Positions 58,318 to 64,000 of a stretch of 64,000 nucleotides of DNA are shown piece after piece (position 1 is the stretch's first letter; every line of letters starts with the position of its first letter). A program made the translations under genes and the position numbers. This DNA is from CBDFNC01 sp965249895. Lineage in GTDB: Bacteria > Pseudomonadota > Gammaproteobacteria > Enterobacterales > CBDFNC01. The notes beneath the pieces are model-generated. The model saw only the letters and a program-made list of their open reading frames with translations. It made no database searches and had not been told where the DNA came from. Location: contig CBDFNC010000004.1 of assembly GCA_965249895.1 (NCBI GenBank), forward strand, positions 1,240,001 through 1,304,000, read 5' to 3'.

Positions 58318-61300
58318 ATGACTTCAGCCAACCTAGTTACCCTGCCCACGTTAAAAGGCGCTGGGGATCGCCAACTTATCGGTAATTTACCGGGAAGTAG
58401 TTTACCGTTTACCCTGGCCCAATTTGTCCTGGAACAAGCCGCGCCCGTGTTGGTTATCGTACCCGATACCTTAAGTGCAATACGCCTTGAGCAAGAATTG
58501 GGCTTTTTCCTGGACGGAAAAAAACAGGTCGTTATGTTTCCCGATTGGGAAACCCTGCCCTATGATAGTTTTTCCCCGCACCAAGATATTATCTCGACCC
58601 GATTAAGTACCCTGTACCAGTTGCCAGGTTTAACTGACGGCGCGTTAATCGTGCCCATATCCACCCTACTGTTAAAGTGTGCCCCTCCCGCATTTCTCGA
58701 TAAATACAGTCTGATCATCAACCAGGGTCAGCAACTGGACCTGCATGAATTACGGCAAAGGTTAGAGCGTGCGGGTTATTATGCCGTGGATCAGGTAATG
58801 GCACACGGTGAATACTCAGCCCGCGGATCTATTTTAGATCTCTTCCCTATGGGCAGTAATTCACCCTTTCGTATCGATTTGTTTGATGATGAAGTGGACT
58901 CCATTCGTCTGTTTGATCCCGATAGCCAACGCTCAAGCGAACCGGTAGACGCCATTAACTTGCTACCCGCACACGAATTTCCCACAGATAAAACCGCCAT
59001 CGAGTTATTTCGCAGCCAATTCAGGGAAAAATTTGCCATCAGCAGGGAAGTAGATTCCATTTATCAGCAGGTGAGCAAAAATAGTTTTCCGGCCGGTATC
59101 GAATATTACTTCCCGCTGTTTTTTGAACAAACCGCAAACTTGCTGGATTTTCTCCCCAAACAAACCCGGCTTGCGGTTGTTGGAGATATTCAAGCCGGCG
59201 CCGATTTATTCTGGCAGGAGCTGGAAGTCAGATATGAAGACAGGCGATACGATCAAACCCGGCCACTACTGCCGCCCGCCGAACTCTACCTAAGGGTAGA
59301 TGAGTGTTTTTCCCAGCTGGCAGACTACCCCAGGCTCAGTTTTTTTGCCCAAGCTATGCCGGAAAAGGCAGGCACCACTAACCTCCACATCACCGAGCTA
59401 CCGGATCTGGCCGTAGAGCATCAGGCAACTGCACCTCTGGCAAAACTCAGCGAGTTTATCCAGGGTTTTGACGGTAAAAAACTGTTTTGTGTGGAATCCG
59501 AAGGGCGCAGGGAGTCCCTGTTAAGTTTACTTGAGCAAATTAAGCTACATCCGTCTCAGTTTCAGCATATTGACGAATTCCTGGCCTCGGGCGCAGAATT
59601 TGGCATCGTGATCGGCGACGCTGAGCACAGTTTTGTGCTGACTCAGGCCAAACTGGCATTTATCTGTGAAACTGAGCTGCTGGGTAGCCGCGTCGTGCAA
59701 AGGCGCCGCCGGGACAAGCGTAAGGTTCATAATCCCGACGCCTTGATCCGCAATTTGGCGGAGCTAACCATAGGCCAGCCGGTTGTACATCTCGACCACG
59801 GGGTCGGCCGCTATCTGGGGCTGCAATCTCTGGACGCGGGCGCCATGGTCACGGAATATGTCACTCTGGAATATTCCGGCGGCGATAAGCTCTATGTGCC
59901 CGTCACCTCTTTACATCTGATCAGCCGCTACAGTGGCAGCGAAGTGGAAACGGCGCCGCTGCATAAGCTGGGTGGCGAAGCCTGGGTCAAAGCCAAGCGA
60001 AAAGCCGCCGAGCGGGTACGAGATGTGGCTGCAGAGTTGCTGGATATTTATGCTCAGCGCGCCACAAAGCCCGGCTATGCCTATAAAATGGATAAAGAGC
60101 AATACGCCAGCTTTGTAGCGGGATTCCCCTTTGAAGAAACCCACGACCAATCTCAGGCCATCAACGCCGTACTGTCCGATATGCGCCAGAAAAAAGCCAT
60201 GGACAGACTGGTTTGCGGTGACGTAGGTTTTGGAAAAACGGAAGTGGCCATGCGCGCCGCCTTCTTGGCGATCAGCGACACCAAACAGGTATCCATATTG
60301 GTGCCCACTACCTTACTGGCCCAGCAACATTATGAGAACTTTAAAGACAGGTTTGCCAACTGGCCGGTTAAAGTCGAAGTCCTATCTCGCTTTAAAACTG
60401 CCAAAGAGCAAAAAGCCATATTAGCCGAGCTGGCTGACGGTAAGATAGATATTTTAATCGGCACCCACAAGCTACTGTCGAAGGACATCAAGTTTAGCGA
60501 TCTGGGTCTGCTCATCGTCGATGAAGAGCATAGATTCGGCGTGCGACAAAAAGAAAAGGTCAAGGCCCTGCGCGCCGACGTGGATATTTTGACCCTCACC
60601 GCCACCCCGATCCCCAGAACCTTAAATATGGCCATGAGTGGTATGCGCGACCTGTCCATTATCGCGACCCCTCCAGCCAAACGCTTGGCGGTGAAAACCT
60701 TTATCAGACAAAAAGACGATAACCTGCTCAAAGAAGCCATAACCCGCGAAGTTAAGCGCGGTGGACAAGTATATTTCCTGCATAACTCGGTGGAAACCAT
60801 AGAGAAAACCGCCGAGGACATCGCCGCACTGATCCCCGAAGCCAGGGTGACCATAGGCCATGGACAGATGCGTGAGCGAGATCTGGAAAAAGTGATGACT
60901 GACTTTTACCATCAGAGGTTCAATATTCTGGTGTGCACCACCATCATAGAAACCGGCATCGATGTACCCACAGCCAACACCATCATCATCGACAGGGCCG
61001 ATAACCTGGGCCTGGCCCAATTACACCAGTTAAGAGGACGGGTTGGTCGCTCCCATCACCAGGCTTACGCCTATTTGTTGAGCCCACATCCAAAGCGAAT
61101 GAGCAAAGATGCCAAAAAGCGCCTTGAAGCCATCGAATCCCTGGAAGATCTGGGGGCCGGATTTACCCTTGCCACCCATGATCTGGAAATACGTGGGGCG
61201 GGTGAATTACTTGGTGATGAACAAAGCGGTCAGATAACCTCCGTTGGTTTTACCCTGTATATGGAAATGCTGGAACAAGCGGTTGAAGCATTAAAAGAAG

Positions 61301-61779
61301 GCAAAGAGCCGTCCCTGGAAAACTTGTTGGCCCAGCAAACGGAAGTGGAACTCAGGCTTCCGGCACTGCTACCCAACGACTATATACCCGACGTCAATAC
61401 CCGCCTGTCTTTATACAAACGTATTGCCAGCTGCAAACAAGCGGCAGAACTGGACGAGTTACAGATAGAGCTTATTGACCGGTTTGGTTTGTTGCCAGAC
61501 GCCACCAAGAACCTGATTAAACTCACCGAGTTTAAACAATTAGCGGCGCCACTGGGGATCAAACGATTGGAAGCGGGTGCACAAGGGGGCTACATAGAGT
61601 TTTCAGAAAACACTAAAGTAAATCCTGCATATCTGGTATCTTTGCTGCAAAATCAACCCAAGGTGTTTCGTATGGAAGGTGCATCCAGGTTGAAGTTTGC
61701 CATAAACGCCCAGGACCGCAGAGACAGGGTGAAATTAGTGCAATCCATGTTAGACGACTTTTCCGTCAACCTGACTTAG
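58318..61779 (+). CDS. mfd: Transcription-repair coupling factor
   Basis: 1,153 residues, full length. The N-terminal UvrB-homology region (about 1-340) includes PDWETLPYDSFSPHQDIISTRL. The RNA polymerase interaction domain follows (VHLDHGVGRYLGLQSLD...GGDKLYVPV, about 480-540). The RecG-like translocase motor has Walker A CGDVGFGKTEVAMRAAF, the DEEH box IVDEEHRFGVRQKEK, TLTATPIPRTLNMAMSG and motif VI QLRGRVGRSHHQAYAYLL. The C-terminal domain is also present. It removes stalled RNA polymerase and recruits UvrA to lesions. The ATG is in register with the upstream tandem array; no strong Shine-Dalgarno is visible. Confidence 0.97.
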   Translation: MTSANLVTLPTLKGAGDRQLIGNLPGSSLPFTLAQFVLEQAAPVLVIVPDTLSAIRLEQELGFFLDGKKQVVMFPDWETLPYDSFSPHQDIISTRLSTLYQLPGLTDGALIVPISTLLLKCAPPAFLDKYSLIINQGQQLDLHELRQRLERAGYYAVDQVMAHGEYSARGSILDLFPMGSNSPFRIDLFDDEVDSIRLFDPDSQRSSEPVDAINLLPAHEFPTDKTAIELFRSQFREKFAISREVDSIYQQVSKNSFPAGIEYYFPLFFEQTANLLDFLPKQTRLAVVGDIQAGADLFWQELEVRYEDRRYDQTRPLLPPAELYLRVDECFSQLADYPRLSFFAQAMPEKAGTTNLHITELPDLAVEHQATAPLAKLSEFIQGFDGKKLFCVESEGRRESLLSLLEQIKLHPSQFQHIDEFLASGAEFGIVIGDAEHSFVLTQAKLAFICETELLGSRVVQRRRRDKRKVHNPDALIRNLAELTIGQPVVHLDHGVGRYLGLQSLDAGAMVTEYVTLEYSGGDKLYVPVTSLHLISRYSGSEVETAPLHKLGGEAWVKAKRKAAERVRDVAAELLDIYAQRATKPGYAYKMDKEQYASFVAGFPFEETHDQSQAINAVLSDMRQKKAMDRLVCGDVGFGKTEVAMRAAFLAISDTKQVSILVPTTLLAQQHYENFKDRFANWPVKVEVLSRFKTAKEQKAILAELADGKIDILIGTHKLLSKDIKFSDLGLLIVDEEHRFGVRQKEKVKALRADVDILTLTATPIPRTLNMAMSGMRDLSIIATPPAKRLAVKTFIRQKDDNLLKEAITREVKRGGQVYFLHNSVETIEKTAEDIAALIPEARVTIGHGQMRERDLEKVMTDFYHQRFNILVCTTIIETGIDVPTANTIIIDRADNLGLAQLHQLRGRVGRSHHQAYAYLLSPHPKRMSKDAKKRLEAIESLEDLGAGFTLATHDLEIRGAGELLGDEQSGQITSVGFTLYMEMLEQAVEALKEGKEPSLENLLAQQTEVELRLPALLPNDYIPDVNTRLSLYKRIASCKQAAELDELQIELIDRFGLLPDATKNLIKLTEFKQLAAPLGIKRLEAGAQGGYIEFSENTKVNPAYLVSLLQNQPKVFRMEGASRLKFAINAQDRRDRVKLVQSMLDDFSVNLT

Positions 61780-61934
61780 AAATAGGCTAGCTATTCGGCA
61801 CATAAACTCACATTCAGTCGTTGCCAGCTTGACTGGTATGGTCCAACATCTAGGTCCAGCGTCTTTTGAGTGAGAAGGCTGAATAGTTAGCCAGTATTTA
61901 CTCTATTTATCGCCACATAGGCTTGAGGAGCAAT

Positions 61935-62807
61935 ATGTTTAAAGCGGCTTTCGTATCCTTGCTGATCGCCGGACTGGCCCTGCCCGGCGTGGCACACGCC
62001 CAGCGCTGGTTTGAAATCGAAGTTCTGATGTTTAAACGCAATGTGGATCCTGATAAAACCGCGGAGTCTTGGCCAGATCAGACTCACCTGGAAACATCAG
62101 GTAAGGGAAAAGAGGTGTTTTCCCGCTGGTTAACCCCAATAAAAACCAATGAAACCGAGTTTATCTGCGATGAGACCACCAATACCTGCAGTGAGCAAAG
62201 TGTGGCCGTCAGTATCGAGGCGCCTTCAGCAGTTCCGGTGGTAATAAAGGGGGAAAACTTCTCCTCCGGCCGTAGCGACTTTGTTATTCAGTCCAGCAAC
62301 CGGTTAAAAATGAATGCCAAGCGCAAACGTCTGGAGCAGCATGCCGCATATACACCCTTACTGCATATGGCCTGGAAAATGCCCGTCAGCAGTAAACGTC
62401 GGTCGGTACCAATTCACCTATTCTCCGGTAAAAACTATCAACATAAATTCAACATCGATGGCGGCCTGAATACCGACGGCAACAGTCCGGAGCCGGTTTG
62501 GCAGCTGGATGGATTGCTCAACATCTACCTGCAGCATTATTTGTATATTAAAGGCGATTTCCAATTAAGACGTGAAGGTTTAATGGCAGTTTTGCAGCCA
62601 GGGACAACTGAAATGTCCGCCGAAATAGCAGACACGGAGCAGCCGGTAGTGTTAGGTAACCTACAGCCCGTGGACACGGAGCGCAAACAACTCGAGCCAC
62701 ACCTCTACAGTTATCCTTTCCAACAATACCGTAGGGTAAGAAGTGGAGAAATTCATTACTTTGATCACCCTTTAATGGGTATGCTGGTACAGATCAGAAA
62801 ACTATAA
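61935..62807 (+). CDS. csiV: CsiV-type periplasmic protein
   Basis: 290 residues from the ATG at 61935, which has GAGGAG six bases upstream. The signal peptide ends at GVAHA. The mature start QRWFEIEVLMFKRN is the hallmark of the CsiV family (W-F-x-I-E-v-i-l-F-x-R), and the C-terminal third has YLYIKGDFQLRREG and RRVRSGEIHYFDHPLMGMLVQI. In Vibrio cholerae CsiV affects DNA-uptake and cell-separation phenotypes and binds peptidoglycan. Location after mfd is common in related genomes. Two Cys (ICDETTNTCSEQ) may form a disulfide. Confidence 0.85.
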   Translation: MFKAAFVSLLIAGLALPGVAHAQRWFEIEVLMFKRNVDPDKTAESWPDQTHLETSGKGKEVFSRWLTPIKTNETEFICDETTNTCSEQSVAVSIEAPSAVPVVIKGENFSSGRSDFVIQSSNRLKMNAKRKRLEQHAAYTPLLHMAWKMPVSSKRRSVPIHLFSGKNYQHKFNIDGGLNTDGNSPEPVWQLDGLLNIYLQHYLYIKGDFQLRREGLMAVLQPGTTEMSAEIADTEQPVVLGNLQPVDTERKQLEPHLYSYPFQQYRRVRSGEIHYFDHPLMGMLVQIRKL

Positions 62808-62889
62808 ATTACCGGGGGAGCCCCTCCCCCGAACTAACCCGAGCATTGGCTATACTCTGGCTAATAACCAGAAACGATTTTTAGCGCCG

Positions 62890-64000
62890 GTGCTTGGCAA
62901 AACATTACACCATAAATTATTGATCAAATTGGTGCTCCCCATCGCTCTCGTCGGGGTGTGTGCCTCTGTTTTCTTTTTCAACTGGTTACCGGGTAAAATA
63001 GATCAATTTGCAGTCAACACTGGCACGGAAACCGGGATGGCTGTCGCCCGCCAATATATGGCGTTAAGAAAATATTACACCGAAAATGTGGTCGATAAAG
63101 TACTGCAGAAAAGCCACTTTAAGGCCAGCGCCGACCACCGTAATATGAGCGACGCTATCCCACTGCCAGCCACATTATTCAAGGAATTAGGCCAATATTT
63201 AGAAACTGATAAAGACATCTCTGTCCGGCTTTATAGCCCGTATCCATTGACGGACAGCCCCCCCCTCAGCAGCACTGAACGCAATATCTGGAGGCAGCTG
63301 AATACCTACCCAAACAAAGTCATTGCTGGCATGCACCGCAAAGAGAACGGAGACAGGGTTATACGCGTTGCGCTGGCGGATACCATGTCGCACGTTGCCT
63401 GTATCGACTGTCACAATGCCCACCCCCAATCTCCTAAACGTGACTGGATGCTGGGAGAAGTTAGCGGGGTTATCCAGGTTAATATTCCGGCCGAGAGTAT
63501 GCTGAAACAAGGGCAGGCCCTCGCCGGGACCATAAAACAGGTGGTGCTTGCCAGTTTTTTATTCCTGATGGGCGCCACAATTTATAATTACTGGGGAACC
63601 AATAAGCGTATCGAGCAGCTGGTTTATGTGGCTTCTCAAATTGCTCGCGGCCACTCTCACGTAAGAGCTAATTTACCGGGCTCAGACGAGTTATCCCAGT
63701 TGGGTTCGACTCTGGACCATATGCTCGACAGCATAGATCATATGCAGCGGCAGCTTAATAACAGCAACCAGGAATACCAGCTACTGAGTAAAGATCTGGA
63801 AACCCTGAACAATGAGCTTGAGATCCGGGTTAAGCAAAGGACCCAAAAGCTGGAAGACGCCCTGGAAAACCTGGAACTCGCTAAGGATGAGTTGCTGCAA
63901 GCCGAGGGCGCCGTGGCGATCTCAAGTCTGGTAGCTGGTATCGCCCACGACGTAAATAATCCCTTAGGGGTCGCCATCACGGCAACCAGTTTTTTAGTGG
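62890..64000 (+). CDS. Sensor histidine kinase with DUF3365 heme-type periplasmic domain, 3' end outside window
   Basis: The frame is open to the window end. A GTG at 62890 is the most plausible start (a short tail, then the membrane helix VLPIALVGVCASVFFFNWL), without a clear ribosome site. The periplasmic part (about 30-205) resembles DUF3365/Tll0287-like sensors, including ETGMAVARQYMALRKYYTENVV, and contains CIDCH, a single c-type heme motif. A second helix (VLASFLFLMGATIYNYWG), a HAMP-like linker, a coiled coil (LETLNNELEIRVKQRTQKLEDALENL) and the start of the kinase domain with the phospho-acceptor His in AGIAHDVNNPLGVA follow. It probably senses redox state or a small gas through heme. 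The catalytic domain and any partner regulator lie beyond the window. Confidence 0.85.
   Translation, partial: MLGKTLHHKLLIKLVLPIALVGVCASVFFFNWLPGKIDQFAVNTGTETGMAVARQYMALRKYYTENVVDKVLQKSHFKASADHRNMSDAIPLPATLFKELGQYLETDKDISVRLYSPYPLTDSPPLSSTERNIWRQLNTYPNKVIAGMHRKENGDRVIRVALADTMSHVACIDCHNAHPQSPKRDWMLGEVSGVIQVNIPAESMLKQGQALAGTIKQVVLASFLFLMGATIYNYWGTNKRIEQLVYVASQIARGHSHVRANLPGSDELSQLGSTLDHMLDSIDHMQRQLNNSNQEYQLLSKDLETLNNELEIRVKQRTQKLEDALENLELAKDELLQAEGAVAISSLVAGIAHDVNNPLGVAITATSFLV

Overview
The window reads as a chromosome segment of a gammaproteobacterium, most like the Alteromonadales (Alteromonadaceae). The evidence is the sdhCDAB-sucABCD block divergent from gltA, the comEC-msbA-lpxK-ycaR-kdsB block, lolCDE next to mfd and csiV, and family-level protein similarity. 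The genus cannot be fixed from the sequence alone. No rRNA, tRNA or CRISPR array was seen.

Layout. (1) 1-11,560 is an accessory region built from layered mobile elements: two inverted copies of one IS (1-1534, cut by the window edge; 9167-10891, complete with an 8-bp target duplication), a 187-bp MITE with matching ends and its own perfect 8-bp duplication (7217-7403), a broken IS50-like IS4 element (7471-9047) plus a tail fragment of it (1789-1909), an IS66 remnant, an IS3 remnant and an integrase remnant. Between them lies a four-gene minus-strand cluster: a BlaI-type repressor, an M56 (BlaR1-like) protease fused to an M23 endopeptidase, an esterase, and an MltD-like lytic transglycosylase with an in-frame stop just after its lipobox. 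A decayed second esterase lies downstream. (2) 11,565-22,734 is a minus-strand carbohydrate locus: TRAP transporter (dctPQM), PdxA2-type dehydrogenase, DhaK/DhaL-type kinase, triose-phosphate-isomerase homologue, AEC transporter, xylose-isomerase-like protein, RpiB-type isomerase and a SorC-family regulator. Its core fits L-erythrulose -> L-erythrulose-1-P -> D-erythrulose-4-P -> D-erythrose-4-P. A dead KDPG-aldolase gene sits between rpiB and the regulator. (3) 22,735-35,125 holds dispersed repeats, a chemoreceptor, cobQ, ligB, a PatZ-type acetyltransferase, an FMN reductase, a caspase-fold protein lacking both catalytic residues, and mtgA. (4) 35,141-46,864 is the TCA-cycle block and a small lipoprotein. 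(5) 46,923-64,000 is an envelope and DNA-metabolism block: kdsB, ycaR, lpxK, msbA, comEC, DUF2062, lolE, lolD, lolC, a PilZ-like gene, mfd, csiV and a histidine kinase cut by the window end.

The most unusual structure is at two gene junctions within 3 kb. Between lolC and lolD, a 55-bp unit (lolC stop codon, Shine-Dalgarno and overlapping start) is repeated eight times, making an unbroken chain of nine mini-ORFs that overlap by 8 nt and a tenth small ORF that overlaps the lolD start. Between the PilZ-like gene and mfd, a 69-bp junction unit is repeated in exact register from the upstream stop to the mfd ATG. Both look like tandem expansion of a stop/start junction.
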